A stretch of 64,000 nt of DNA from Pedobacter sp. BMA (lineage in GTDB: Bacteria > Bacteroidota > Bacteroidia > Sphingobacteriales > Sphingobacteriaceae). Below, piece after piece: positions 1-8,774 of the stretch (position 1 is its first letter; each line of letters opens with the position of its first letter). The stretch is from assembly GCF_001027745.1 (NCBI RefSeq), contig NZ_LECU01000003.1, positions 62,001-126,000 of the forward strand, given 5' to 3'. The notes beneath the pieces are model-generated. The model did not search any database, was not told the DNA's origin, and saw only the letters and a list, made by a program, of their open reading frames with translations. The position numbers and the translations under genes were made by a program.

Positions 1-277
1 ATGCGATACTTTTATCAATCTCCCGCACAAAATCGTTAATTTTCTGTTTAATATCAAGTGATTTCTCACTTGTTCCCTCAATACTTTTTGCCAGTTTGGT
101 AACCCTTAATTTCTCTTCAAGTTCTACGCTTTTAACTCTGGCAGTATCAAGCGCAACTTTTAACGATTGATTTTCAAGCCTTAATAAATCACTTTCTTCC
201 TGCAAGGCACCACATAACTCAATTAACTGAGCTGTTTTTTGTAATACTTTATCTAATTGATCTGCAACAGAAGCCAT
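1..277 (-). CDS. Coiled-coil protein downstream of pheT, C-terminus outside window
   Basis: An open frame reads leftward from an ATG at 277 and runs off the window edge, giving 92 codons without a stop. It begins MASVADQLDKVLQKTAQLIE and is almost all heptad-like helix, rich in Leu, Glu and Lys, with no signal peptide or membrane segment. It lies 32 bases downstream of pheT on the same strand. In Bacteroidota a short coiled-coil protein, often followed by the division protein ZapA, commonly sits after pheT, so a ZapB-like structural role is possible. That is inference from context; the sequence itself shows only a coiled coil. Confidence 0.7.
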   Translation of the reverse strand, partial: MASVADQLDKVLQKTAQLIELCGALQEESDLLRLENQSLKVALDTARVKSVELEEKLRVTKLAKSIEGTSEKSLDIKQKINDFVREIDKSIA

Positions 278-309
278 GGATTTATTTTCTAAAAATACGA
301 ATTTATATT

Positions 310-2709
310 TTATTTCCTAATTTCTGCACCAGCTTGCTGCGTTAAATTCGCAATTAACTTCTGCATGGTATTGTCAATTTGCTTATCTGTAAGGGTTTGC
401 TCCTCATCCTGCAAAATAAAATTTAATGCGTATGATTTTTTACCTTCTGGTAATTTATCACCCACATACACGTCAAACACACCTACCTCTTTAATCAGTT
501 TTTTATCAGTTTTGAAAGCGATGCCTTTTAATGTATCAAAGGTTACGGCCTGATCAATCAATAAGGACAAGTCCCTGCGTACCTGAGGGTATTTCGAAAC
601 CTCTTTGTTAACGATTTTATTTTTCTTAACGATATCTAAAATAGCGGCCCAATCAAAATCGGCATAAAAAACCTCTGCATTCACATCAGCAACTTTACGG
701 TCTGCTTTCGTAGCTGCCCCGAAATTAACAATCGATTTATCTCCGCGGAAATATTTTATTCCATAAGCGAAGTTTTCATCGTTCAAGGTATCGGTTTGAA
801 AGCTTGATATACCCAAACGTGATACAATAGCATCTACTGCCGATTTTAAATTATAAAAATTAGCAGATTTAGAATTCTGATTCCATTGTTCGCTTTGCTT
901 TGCTCCTGAGATTAACAGAAATAAGCGCGGACGCTCTACATACTTTTCATTGATGAGGTGATAGGTTTTACCAAACTCATAAAACTTTACATCTGCGTTT
1001 TTACGGTTCTGATTATAAGCCACACTCTCCAGTATTGGCATCAATAAGTTTTGACGCATTACATTCAAGTCGCTGCTCAAAGGATTTAAGATGAATACTG
1101 CTTCATCCAGATTTTTTGAGTAAGCTGATCTGGTTAAAGAGTTACACATAATTTCCGCATAACCATTGGCGGTAAGCATATCTGCAATTACGTTATGGGT
1201 ATTCTCTTTCTCTGGTTTGATGCTGTAAGAAAGTGATGCATTTACCTTCGATGGAATCTCAATATTATTGTAACCGTAAATACGCAGCACTTCCTCTGTA
1301 ATGTCACATTCACGGGTAACATCAACTTTAAATGAAGGAACCCTCAATGCCAGCGTATCTTCAGAAGTACTGGTTGCCGTAATGCCCAGCGCAGTAATAA
1401 TGTGTTTAATTTCGGTAGCAGGAATATTAGCTCCGATTAACTTATTGATATTGGTATAACTCACCTCGAACTCAAACGGGCGGATGTGGTTTGGATAAAT
1501 ATCAGATACTGATGATGAAATTTCACCACCTGCAATTTCCTTAATTAAAAGTGCTGCATATTTAAGCGCTGTAACGGTAATTTCAGGATCTGTTCCACGC
1601 TCGAAGCGGAAAGAAGCATCAGTTTTTAACCCATGTCTTTTTGCTGTTTTACGAACAGAAACTGAATTGAAATAAGCGCTCTCCAGGAAAATGTTTTTAG
1701 TCTCCGTGTCAACGCCCGATGTTTTACCGCCAAAAACACCTGCAATACACATTGGCCCGTCTGCATTGCAAATCATTAAATCATCTGCACTCAGCTTGCG
1801 TTCTACATCATCTAAAGTAATAAAAGGTGTTGCTTCGGATACTTTTTTAACAAGAACCTTGCCGCCGGTGATTTTATCTGCATCGAAGGCATGCAGTGGC
1901 TGACCTAAGCCGTGTAGTACATAATTGGTAACGTCAACAACGTTATTAATAGGACGAAGACCAATTACTTTTAATTTATCTTTTAGCCATTCTGGCGATT
2001 CGCATACAGTTACGCCAGAAATGGTTAGGCTACTATAACGTGGACAAGCGGCTGAGTCTTCCACTTCCACTGGGATAACCAAATTTTCATTATCTGTTTT
2101 GAAAGCTGACAGATCTGGCATTTCATACTCGCTTCTGAAATAAGCAGCCAAATCTCTGGCTACCCCCAGGTGTGAGGCTGCATCAGCACGGTTTGGTGTT
2201 AAACCAATCTCAAATATAAAATCATCCTCCATTTGAAAGTGATCTTTTGCCCTGATGCCAACTTCGGTATCCTCAGCCAGAATCATAATGCCATCGTGAG
2301 ATTTACCTAAACCAATTTCATCCTCAGCACATATCATTCCCTGAGAAAGCTCTCCCCTGATTTTGGATTCTTTGATTTTGAACGGCTCGCCTTCCAATGG
2401 ATAAACTGTAGTACCTACAGTTGCCACCACCACTTTTTGTCCGGCACCGACATTAGGTGCACCACAAACAATCTGGAGATTCTCTTTTCCGCCAACATTT
2501 ACCGTAGTGATACGCAAACGATCAGCGTTAGGGTGCTGAACGCAGGTTAAAACCTCGCCAATAACCAGGCCTTCCAAACCACCCACTACAGGCTGAACCT
2601 GCTCTACGCTTTCTACCTCTAAACCTACGTTGGTTAAAATTAACGAAAGTTCCTGCGGCGTTTTATCTATTTGAACGAATTGCTTTAACCAGTTGTATGA
2701 TATTTTCAT
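310..2709 (-). CDS. pheT: Phenylalanine--tRNA ligase beta subunit
   Basis: Beta subunit of the (alpha-beta)2 phenylalanyl-tRNA synthetase, which charges tRNA-Phe in the cytoplasm. At 799 residues it is the normal bacterial length. In order it shows an N-terminal EMAP/OB tRNA-binding domain (about 40-155, with HPNADRLRI), the B3/B4 editing domain (about 210-380), the B5 domain, the catalytic-like core and a C-terminal anticodon-binding FDX-ACB domain (from YPQVRRDLSLLID). The start matches the family (MKISYNWLKQFV). pheS is not adjacent, as is usual in Bacteroidota. Two copies of its substrate tRNA-Phe lie at 40.3-40.6 kb in this window. Confidence 0.97.
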   Translation of the reverse strand: MKISYNWLKQFVQIDKTPQELSLILTNVGLEVESVEQVQPVVGGLEGLVIGEVLTCVQHPNADRLRITTVNVGGKENLQIVCGAPNVGAGQKVVVATVGTTVYPLEGEPFKIKESKIRGELSQGMICAEDEIGLGKSHDGIMILAEDTEVGIRAKDHFQMEDDFIFEIGLTPNRADAASHLGVARDLAAYFRSEYEMPDLSAFKTDNENLVIPVEVEDSAACPRYSSLTISGVTVCESPEWLKDKLKVIGLRPINNVVDVTNYVLHGLGQPLHAFDADKITGGKVLVKKVSEATPFITLDDVERKLSADDLMICNADGPMCIAGVFGGKTSGVDTETKNIFLESAYFNSVSVRKTAKRHGLKTDASFRFERGTDPEITVTALKYAALLIKEIAGGEISSSVSDIYPNHIRPFEFEVSYTNINKLIGANIPATEIKHIITALGITATSTSEDTLALRVPSFKVDVTRECDITEEVLRIYGYNNIEIPSKVNASLSYSIKPEKENTHNVIADMLTANGYAEIMCNSLTRSAYSKNLDEAVFILNPLSSDLNVMRQNLLMPILESVAYNQNRKNADVKFYEFGKTYHLINEKYVERPRLFLLISGAKQSEQWNQNSKSANFYNLKSAVDAIVSRLGISSFQTDTLNDENFAYGIKYFRGDKSIVNFGAATKADRKVADVNAEVFYADFDWAAILDIVKKNKIVNKEVSKYPQVRRDLSLLIDQAVTFDTLKGIAFKTDKKLIKEVGVFDVYVGDKLPEGKKSYALNFILQDEEQTLTDKQIDNTMQKLIANLTQQAGAEIRK

Positions 2710-2784
2710 CTATTTAGATTTGAGATTCCAGATGTCAGATTGGAGATCAAAAGCGCTGCTATCTGTTTCCGGAATTATAAAACG

Positions 2785-2792
2785 CAAAGATA
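2785..2792 (-). promoter_or_regulatory. Possible -7 element for pheT
   Basis: The minus strand reads TATCTTTG, matching the Bacteroidota -7 consensus TAnnTTTG, 75 bases upstream of the pheT start. I found no TTG at the usual 19-21 base spacing, so this is only half a promoter match. Confidence 0.4.
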
Positions 2793-2975
2793 TTATTTAA
2801 AGGTCAAAGCAGAAAACCAAACGGGGAAAGTTGATGTAATAAAATGCAACGGATAAAAGAAACCTGCTTTTAACGATTTTTCTTACCACCGAAAATCAAT
2901 GGTTGTTCAGCCAAAACTTAAAACTGTGTTAATATGAAATGTTTAATATTGCCGACTTATAAAACAGTATAACCC

Positions 2976-3812
2976 ATGAGAATTTTTAAACCCCTGCTTT
3001 CCCTGCTACTGATTTCTACAGTTGCGCTGGCACAAAAAAAAGGTGCCCCTATTAATATCATTTCCTACAATATCCGTTTAAATGTAGCCTCAGATGGCAT
3101 AAATGCCTGGCCAAACCGTAAAGATGACGTAAAGGCACTGGTTAAATTTCATGATGCCGATATCCTGTGTGTTCAGGAAGCTTTGCCTGAGCAATTCGAC
3201 GCGCTGCTTGAAAAATCTAATTTTGATGTGGTAGGTGTTGGCCGTGAAGACGGGAAGCGTAAAGGCGAATTTTCTGCTGTATATTTCAATAAAGATCGCT
3301 TTACAAAAAAAGACGGAGGAACTTTCTGGCTTTCTACCACCCCTGACGTTCCTTCTAAAGGTTGGGATGCGGCCCTGAACAGGGTATGCAGCTGGGTGAG
3401 GCTATTCGATAAAACCAACAAAAAAGATTTTCTGGTATTCAATACCCATTACGATCATATCGGCGTACAGGCCAGAATTGAATCAGCTAAACTATTAAAA
3501 CAAAAGATCCAGCAGATTGCACCAACCTTACCCGTGGTATTTACAGGCGACTTAAACGTTACGCCCGACACTGAAGCGATAGCCACAATAAAATCTTTCC
3601 TGTCCGACGCGAAAGAGGTGAGTGAAGAACCTGCATACGGACCAACGGGAACATTTAATGCTTTTAATTTCAACAGCGATCTGAAAGATAAAATTGATTA
3701 CATTTTCGTAAACAAAGGCTTTAAGGTTCAAAAATTCGCTGTGCTTAGCGACAGCAAAAATAAACGATACCCATCAGACCATTTACCTGTTTTCGCAAGA
3801 CTATGGTTTTAA
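2976..3812 (+). CDS. Secreted endonuclease/exonuclease/phosphatase family protein
   Basis: Member of the EEP (DNase I/exonuclease III/sphingomyelinase-like) metal-dependent phosphodiesterase fold. Residues 1-20 form a signal peptide ending at ALAQ, so the enzyme should act in the periplasm or outside the cell. The catalytic set is visible: N32 in SYNIRLN, E68 in CVQEAL, H158 in FNTHYD, D192 and N194 in TGDLNVTPD, and D268-H269 in SDHLPVF. The length (278) fits the small secreted bacterial EEP proteins. The substrate (nucleic acid, phospholipid or sugar phosphate) cannot be read from the sequence. It is a single gene between divergent pheT and convergent radC. Confidence 0.85.
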   Translation: MRIFKPLLSLLLISTVALAQKKGAPINIISYNIRLNVASDGINAWPNRKDDVKALVKFHDADILCVQEALPEQFDALLEKSNFDVVGVGREDGKRKGEFSAVYFNKDRFTKKDGGTFWLSTTPDVPSKGWDAALNRVCSWVRLFDKTNKKDFLVFNTHYDHIGVQARIESAKLLKQKIQQIAPTLPVVFTGDLNVTPDTEAIATIKSFLSDAKEVSEEPAYGPTGTFNAFNFNSDLKDKIDYIFVNKGFKVQKFAVLSDSKNKRYPSDHLPVFARLWF

Positions 3813-3853
3813 ACCGTTCCCTGTAAATATGAACCTGCCTAATTCATTCAGCT

Positions 3854-4552
3854 TTATAGCAAGCCTTCATCCTTATAACTATAATAATGCTGATTGGCAA
3901 AGATGACATGATCAATTACATAAAGACCCAGCATCAGGCCGGAGGCAACCAAATCACGTGTGAGTTTGTTGTCTCTGTCGCTGGGTTTTAAATTGCCTGA
4001 AGGATGGTTATGGGCCAGAACGATATTGGCAGCGTTATTTTCAAGCGCAACTTTAAAGATGATTTTCGGATCTGCAACTGTGCCGGCCTGCCCCCCTTTG
4101 CTGATGAGGTGCTTACCAATAATATGGTTGGAACGATTGAGCAACAAAATCCAGAACTCTTCATGATTGAGATCTCTGAAGGTCTGGTAAAGAAACTTAT
4201 GCACATCGCTGGATGCGGTAACCTGTGTGAGCTGTTCATCATGACTTTCCCTTCTTCTTAAACCAAGCTCCAACCCTGCAACTATTGAAATGGCCTTAGC
4301 TTCACCAATTCCTTTAAATTTAGAAAGTTCAGGAACAGATGCCTTACCTAACTTACTCAGATTGTTTTCATAGAAAGCGAGAATCCGTTTACTAAGATCC
4401 ACAGCTGTTTCATGTTTATTACCTGATCCAATTAAAATTGCAATCAATTCCGCATCAGTTAAATGTCTCCTTCCGTTAAGCAGCAGTTTTTCACGTGGGC
4501 GGTCTTCCTCAGCCCACAGTTTTATCCCGAGTTTTTGATCGTAATATTCCAT
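3854..4552 (-). CDS. radC: RadC family JAB/MPN-domain protein
   Basis: RadC-like protein of 232 residues. A helix-hairpin-helix segment (about 78-90, KFKGIGEAKA) precedes a JAMM metalloprotease-like domain with intact metal ligands H181, H183 and D192 in HNHPSGNLKPSDRD. The family is conserved, but its historic DNA-repair assignment is doubtful and its true role is unknown. The start is the family's usual one (MEYYDQKLGIKLWAEEDRPR). Oddly, an intrinsic terminator ends about 12 bases before this ATG on the same strand, so little room is left for a promoter or leader unless some rpsT transcripts read through. Confidence 0.92.
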   Translation of the reverse strand: MEYYDQKLGIKLWAEEDRPREKLLLNGRRHLTDAELIAILIGSGNKHETAVDLSKRILAFYENNLSKLGKASVPELSKFKGIGEAKAISIVAGLELGLRRRESHDEQLTQVTASSDVHKFLYQTFRDLNHEEFWILLLNRSNHIIGKHLISKGGQAGTVADPKIIFKVALENNAANIVLAHNHPSGNLKPSDRDNKLTRDLVASGLMLGLYVIDHVIFANQHYYSYKDEGLL

Positions 4553-4564
4553 AAATTTTCAGAC

Positions 4565-4599
4565 AAAAAAAAGCATCCCAACTGTTGGCTGGGATGCTT
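4565..4599 (-). terminator. Intrinsic terminator T2, just upstream of radC
   Basis: A 10-bp perfect stem (AAGCATCCCA with TGGGATGCTT) and a 9-base loop are followed on the minus strand by a T run. It is the second of two tandem terminators after rpsT and ends about 12 bases before the radC start codon. Confidence 0.85.
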
Positions 4600-4634
4600 T
4601 CACTAATATCGTAAAAATAAATTATTTAACCTAC

Positions 4635-4667
4635 AAAAAAAACGGCACTGATAAAATCAATGCCGTT
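4635..4667 (-). terminator. Intrinsic terminator T1 of rpsT
   Basis: On the minus strand AACGGCA pairs with TGCCGTT around an inner TGAT/ATCA helix, followed by eight T. It lies about 20 bases after the rpsT stop codon. Confidence 0.85.
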
Positions 4668-4687
4668 CCTTATATCATAAAAGTAGA

Positions 4688-4942
4688 CTATGCTAAACCG
4701 TTAACGAATTTCGTTAATTTCGATTTGTTGTTAGCTGCTTTGTTTTTGTGGATAATGTTCTTTTTAGCTAAACGATCTAACATAGAGATTACTTTAGGCA
4801 ATAAATCTGTTGCAGATTTTTTATCTTCTGCAGCACGTAATCTTTTGATGAAAGTACGTGTAGTTTTTGCCTGATATCTGTTACGTAAACGTTTTGTTGC
4901 GTTTGCTCTAATTCTTTTTAATGAAGATTTATGATTTGCCAT
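4688..4942 (-). CDS. rpsT: 30S ribosomal protein S20
   Basis: Primary 16S rRNA-binding protein of the small subunit, 84 residues, the normal size. The N-terminus MANHKSSLKRIRANATKRLR and the basic helical composition are diagnostic; the C-terminal NIIHKNKAANNKSKL is the typical S20 ending. It is a single-gene unit with a strong promoter upstream (4992-5027) and two tandem terminators downstream. No Shine-Dalgarno sequence precedes the ATG, which is usual in this phylum. Confidence 0.97.
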   Translation of the reverse strand: MANHKSSLKRIRANATKRLRNRYQAKTTRTFIKRLRAAEDKKSATDLLPKVISMLDRLAKKNIIHKNKAANNKSKLTKFVNGLA

Positions 4943-5264
4943 TTCTATTTAGCCTTTTATTTTTCTTATTCGTTTCCTTTAATTCGGGTTGCAAATATAG
5001 AGTTAATCTTTTTAAAACACAAAACAATTTTGTTTTTTTATTAAATAAAATAACCCCCTCATTGCGAGGCACAAAAATACATTAAATTTCGCATTTATAC
5101 CACTTTAGCCCGGTAATAAAAAAGAAAGTGCTAACATCAAAACCAAAGCCGAACCTTTTCAAATGATTACCCGCAAAATTCCATACAACCCAAAGGCAAT
5201 AAAAATCGGCTTCGATAACAAAAACATACCTAAAAATACTATTTTTGGAGAAAACGATTATCGA
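4943..5264. other. Intergenic region between rpsT and purN
   Basis: This 322-base AT-rich stretch holds the rpsT promoter (4992-5027, leftward). An open frame continues upstream of the chosen purN start, to an ATG at 5163, but its 34 codons match no part of the PurN family. I see no RNA gene or repeat in it. Confidence 0.5.
4992..5027 (-). promoter_or_regulatory. rpsT promoter
   Basis: The minus strand carries TTTTG (5024-5020), exactly 20 bases, then TATATTTG (4999-4992). This is a full match to the Bacteroidota primary-sigma consensus TTG-(19-21)-TAnnTTTG. It predicts a leader of about 45 bases before the rpsT ATG at 4942. Confidence 0.8.
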
Positions 5265-5843
5265 GTGAAAAAACGAATAGCCATCTTCGCTTCTGGTTCA
5301 GGGTCGAATGCCCAAAAACTGATGGAGCATTTTAAAAGAAGCAATGAAATAGAAATCGCATTGGTACTCACCAATAATCCCGACGCCTATGTGCTTCAGA
5401 GAGCCGATAATTTTGAAATCCCCAGTCACATTTTCGACAGGTATGAATTTACAAAAACTGATGAAGTAATCGACCTGCTCAAAAATCTTGATATTGATTT
5501 TATTGTATTAGCAGGTTTTCTATGGCTTATTCCGAAAAACCTGATTGCCGCATACCCTGGCAGAATTGTAAATATCCACCCCGCCATTTTACCAAAGTTT
5601 GGAGGCAAAGGCATGTATGGCGATCATGTTCATAATGCGGTTATTGCAGCAGGTGAAAGTGAAGGCGGTATTACCATTCATTATGTTGATGAAAACTACG
5701 ATGAAGGGGAATACATTTATCAGGCTAAATATAAAATCGATAAGAGTGACAACCTCGAGATGGTTAAATTTAAAGGCCAGCAGCTGGAACACCTTCACTA
5801 CCCAAGGGTGATAGAAACGCTGGTAAAAAAAGTTAAAAAATAA
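5265..5843 (+). CDS. purN: Phosphoribosylglycinamide formyltransferase
   Basis: GAR transformylase, using 10-formyl-tetrahydrofolate in the third step of purine synthesis. From the GTG at 5265 the protein is 192 residues, the family's usual length, starting VKKRIAIFASGSGSNAQ with the nucleotide/phosphate-binding GSGSN at 10-14. The catalytic segment NIHPAILPKFGGKGMYGDHV gives the conserved Asn and His, and ENYDEG the conserved Asp. The frame is also open from an ATG at 5163, which would add 34 unconserved residues; I prefer the GTG. It is followed on the same strand by purH, the enzyme of the last two purine steps. Confidence 0.93.
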   Translation: MKKRIAIFASGSGSNAQKLMEHFKRSNEIEIALVLTNNPDAYVLQRADNFEIPSHIFDRYEFTKTDEVIDLLKNLDIDFIVLAGFLWLIPKNLIAAYPGRIVNIHPAILPKFGGKGMYGDHVHNAVIAAGESEGGITIHYVDENYDEGEYIYQAKYKIDKSDNLEMVKFKGQQLEHLHYPRVIETLVKKVKK

Positions 5844-5869
5844 ATAAGTAACCGCGTAAAAAACATATC

Positions 5870-5900
5870 AGCGTAATACAATAAAACACACGCTTTTTTT
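5870..5900 (+). terminator. Possible weak terminator after purN
   Basis: AGCGT and ACGCT form a 5-bp stem around a 15-base loop, followed by seven T. The stem is short, so partial read-through into purH is possible. Confidence 0.35.
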
Positions 5901-5936
5901 ACCGGGAAACATTATAAAAAAACAATACTGTTTTAC

Positions 5937-5944
5937 TACCTTTG
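5937..5944 (+). promoter_or_regulatory. -7 element of purH
   Basis: TACCTTTG matches TAnnTTTG and ends 21 bases before the purH ATG at 5966. No convincing -33 TTG was seen. Confidence 0.5.
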
Positions 5945-5965
5945 CGGCTCAAAATTTACAGTAGA

Positions 5966-7492
5966 ATGAGTCAACCCATTAAAATCAAAAACGCTTTAAT
6001 TTCAGTATATTATAAAGATGGTTTAGCACCATTGGTAAAATTATTGGCCGCCCAAGGTGTCCGGTTATTCTCTACCGGTGGAACAGAACAATTCATCAAA
6101 GATTTAAATTTACCAGTTACGGCTGTTGAAGATTTAACAGGTTATCCATCTATTTTAGGTGGCCGCGTTAAAACATTACACCCAAAAGTTTTTGGTGGCA
6201 TCTTAAATCGCAGAGGTTTAGCGGGCGATCAGGAGCAAATTGCAGAATATGAAATCCCTGAGATTGATTTAGTAATTGTTGACCTGTACCCTTTCGAAGA
6301 AACCGTAAAAGCTGGTGGAACACCTGACGAAATCATCGAAAAAATCGATATTGGTGGTATCTCGCTAATCCGTGCAGCTGCAAAAAACTTCAATGATGTT
6401 GTAATCCTTGCTTCAAAGAACGACTACCCTACTCTACAGGTTCAACTGGAAGAACAAAATGGCGAAACTACTTTGGCTCAGCGTAAAGCTTATGCAAAAA
6501 AAGCATTCCATACCTCGTCTCATTACGATACAGCCATCTTCAATTACTTTAACGAAGAAGAACCACTTGATGTTTTCAAACAAAGTGTGGCTGAAGCCAA
6601 AACCTTGCGTTATGGTGAAAACCCTCATCAAGGTGCAGTATTCTATGGTGATTTAGATGCCATGTTTACCAAATTAAACGGAAAAGAACTTTCATATAAC
6701 AATCTGGTTGACGTTGATGCGGCTGTAGCTTTAATTGATGAGTTTGAAGATCCTACCTTTGCCATCTTAAAACACACGAATGCCTGCGGTATCGCTTCAC
6801 GCCCAACGGTTAAGCAAGCATGGATTGATGCATTAGCCTGCGATCCTGTTTCCGCTTTTGGTGGTGTATTGATTACCAACGTTGAGGTTGATCTGGCAAC
6901 GGCAGAAGAAATCAACAACTTGTTTTTCGAAGTATTAATTGCACCTTCTTACCAGCCAGAAGCTATTGAGTTGTTCAGCAAAAAGAAAAACCGCGTTATT
7001 TTGCAACGTAATGATGTTGAGTTGAGCAAAAAACAATTTAAGACCTTATTAAACGGAGTGATTGAGCAGGATAAAGATTTAATTATCGAAGGACCTGAGC
7101 AAATGACTGCTGTAACTGAAAAAGCACCCACAGCGCAGGAATTAAAAGACTTACATTTCGCTAATAAAATTGTAAAACATACCAAATCGAACACCATTGT
7201 ATTGGTTAAAGATGATGTACTGATTGCGAGTGGCGTTGGTCAAACTTCACGTGTTGATGCCTTGAGACAAGCCATCGAAAAAGCAGCTTCATTTGGCTTT
7301 AGCGTGAAAGGAAGTGCAATGGCATCCGATGCCTTCTTCCCTTTCCCTGATTGCGTAGAGATTGCTGCCGATGCAGGCATTACTGCAGTACTGCAGCCGG
7401 GTGGTTCCATCAAAGATGCTGATTCAGTAGCGAAAGCGAATGAAAAAGGCATTTCAATGGTAACAACCGGAGTAAGACACTTTAAGCACTAG
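5966..7492 (+). CDS. purH: Bifunctional AICAR formyltransferase/IMP cyclohydrolase
   Basis: Catalyses the last two steps of IMP synthesis. The N-terminal MGS-like cyclohydrolase domain (1 to about 145) shows STGGTEQFIKD, GRVKTLHPKVFGGIL and DLYPFEETV. The C-terminal AICAR transformylase domain has LRYGENPHQ, the catalytic Lys-His pair in LKHTNACG, and the terminal GGSIKDADSV...TGVRHFKH. I use the ATG at 5966 (MSQPIKIKNALISVYYK), which gives 508 residues. The frame is open eight codons further to a TTG inside the -7 element, which cannot be the start if that promoter is real. Confidence 0.96.
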   Translation: MSQPIKIKNALISVYYKDGLAPLVKLLAAQGVRLFSTGGTEQFIKDLNLPVTAVEDLTGYPSILGGRVKTLHPKVFGGILNRRGLAGDQEQIAEYEIPEIDLVIVDLYPFEETVKAGGTPDEIIEKIDIGGISLIRAAAKNFNDVVILASKNDYPTLQVQLEEQNGETTLAQRKAYAKKAFHTSSHYDTAIFNYFNEEEPLDVFKQSVAEAKTLRYGENPHQGAVFYGDLDAMFTKLNGKELSYNNLVDVDAAVALIDEFEDPTFAILKHTNACGIASRPTVKQAWIDALACDPVSAFGGVLITNVEVDLATAEEINNLFFEVLIAPSYQPEAIELFSKKKNRVILQRNDVELSKKQFKTLLNGVIEQDKDLIIEGPEQMTAVTEKAPTAQELKDLHFANKIVKHTKSNTIVLVKDDVLIASGVGQTSRVDALRQAIEKAASFGFSVKGSAMASDAFFPFPDCVEIAADAGITAVLQPGGSIKDADSVAKANEKGISMVTTGVRHFKH

Positions 7493-7505
7493 TATTATGC
7501 TGATG

Positions 7506-7554
7506 CAGAAAGATTAAGGCATATAGCCCATTGCTGTCACCTTTAGTCTTTCTG
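7506..7554 (+). terminator. Stem-loop after purH, probable terminator
   Basis: CAGAAAGA (7506-7513) pairs with TCTTTCTG (7547-7554), and the helix continues imperfectly inward (TTAAGG with CCTTTAG). A weak T-rich tract follows. It lies 13 bases after the purH stop codon. Confidence 0.5.
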
Positions 7555-7667
7555 ATTGTTCTTTTAGCTTATTCGCTAAAGAAAATAATACTTAAAGCAA
7601 TAAAAAAGCTATTTTTACATTTAAGAATAGGTAGATATTTAACTATTTAAGAAATCATAACTCATAC

Positions 7668-8690
7668 ATGGGATTATTCAACTGGTTTACGCAAGAAGTG
7701 GCCATCGACTTAGGCACTGCGAATACCCTGATTATACATAACGACAAAGTAGTGGTGGATGAACCATCAATCGTTGCTTTCGATCGTACAACAAATAAAG
7801 TTATTGCTATTGGCCGTCAGGCTATGCAAATGGAGGGTAAAACCCACGATAATATTAAAACTGTTCGTCCGCTAAAGGATGGGGTTATTGCTGATTTCAA
7901 CGCTGCAGAGGCAATGATTAAAGGGATGATCCGTATGCTTAATGGCGGTAAAGGATGGATGTTTCCATCTTTGCGAATGGTCATCTGTATTCCTTCGGGG
8001 ATTACTGAAGTAGAGAAACGTGCTGTGCGCGACTCTGCTGAAATTGCAGGCGCTAAAGAAGTTTACCTGATCCATGAGCCAATGGCAGCCGCTGTAGGTA
8101 TTGGTATCGACGTAGAAGAGCCTATGGGTAACATGATTATCGATATCGGCGGTGGTACAACTGAAATTGCGGTTATCGCATTATCGGGTATTGTGTGCGA
8201 TCAGTCTATCCGCGTGGCGGGAGACAACTTTGACTCTGATATCGTAAATTATATCCGTCGTCAGCATAACATTATGATTGGTGACCGTACCGCAGAGAAA
8301 ATTAAAATTGAAGTAGGTGCTGCTTTACCTGAATTACAGGATGCGCCAGCAGATTTTGCTGTTCAGGGCCGTGATTTGATGACTGGTGTTCCAAAACAGA
8401 TTACCGTATCCTATACAGAAATTGCCCACTGCCTGGATAAATCAATTTCTAAAATTGAAGAAGCAATCCTAAAAGCATTAGAGATTACGCCTCCGGAACT
8501 TTCAGCAGATATTTACCAAACCGGTATTTATTTAACGGGTGGTGGTGCACTATTAAGAGGTTTGGATAAACGTGTTGCTGCTAAAACCAAACTACCCGTT
8601 CACGTAGCCGAAGATCCACTTCGTGCGGTTGTTCGTGGTACAGGTATCGCCCTTAAAAACATTGGCGGTTATAAATTCTTAATGCAGTAA
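7668..8690 (+). CDS. mreB: Rod shape-determining protein MreB
   Basis: Bacterial actin homologue that forms membrane-bound filaments guiding the elongasome. At 340 residues it has the normal length. Actin-fold ATP-binding motifs are present: phosphate 1 AIDLGTANTLI (near 13-23), phosphate 2 DIGGGTTEIAV (about 160-170) and the adenosine motif TGGGALLRGLD near 290. The N-terminus MGLFNWFTQEVAIDLG is typical of Bacteroidota. It is the first gene of the mreB-mreC-mreD-mrdA-rodA unit. The 175 bases upstream hold the purH terminator and no clear promoter match. Confidence 0.97.
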   Translation: MGLFNWFTQEVAIDLGTANTLIIHNDKVVVDEPSIVAFDRTTNKVIAIGRQAMQMEGKTHDNIKTVRPLKDGVIADFNAAEAMIKGMIRMLNGGKGWMFPSLRMVICIPSGITEVEKRAVRDSAEIAGAKEVYLIHEPMAAAVGIGIDVEEPMGNMIIDIGGGTTEIAVIALSGIVCDQSIRVAGDNFDSDIVNYIRRQHNIMIGDRTAEKIKIEVGAALPELQDAPADFAVQGRDLMTGVPKQITVSYTEIAHCLDKSISKIEEAILKALEITPPELSADIYQTGIYLTGGGALLRGLDKRVAAKTKLPVHVAEDPLRAVVRGTGIALKNIGGYKFLMQ

Positions 8691-8774
8691 TCAGATGTGA
8701 AAAGTAAGATATGAGATTTTAGAAAAAATTCTGAATCTCATATCTCCAATTTCCTGTCTTCAATATTAAAAGCA

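Noticed and set aside
5163..5264. 34-codon extension of purN to an upstream ATG
   Set aside because: The residues are not like any PurN, while the GTG at 5265 gives the standard N-terminus and length.
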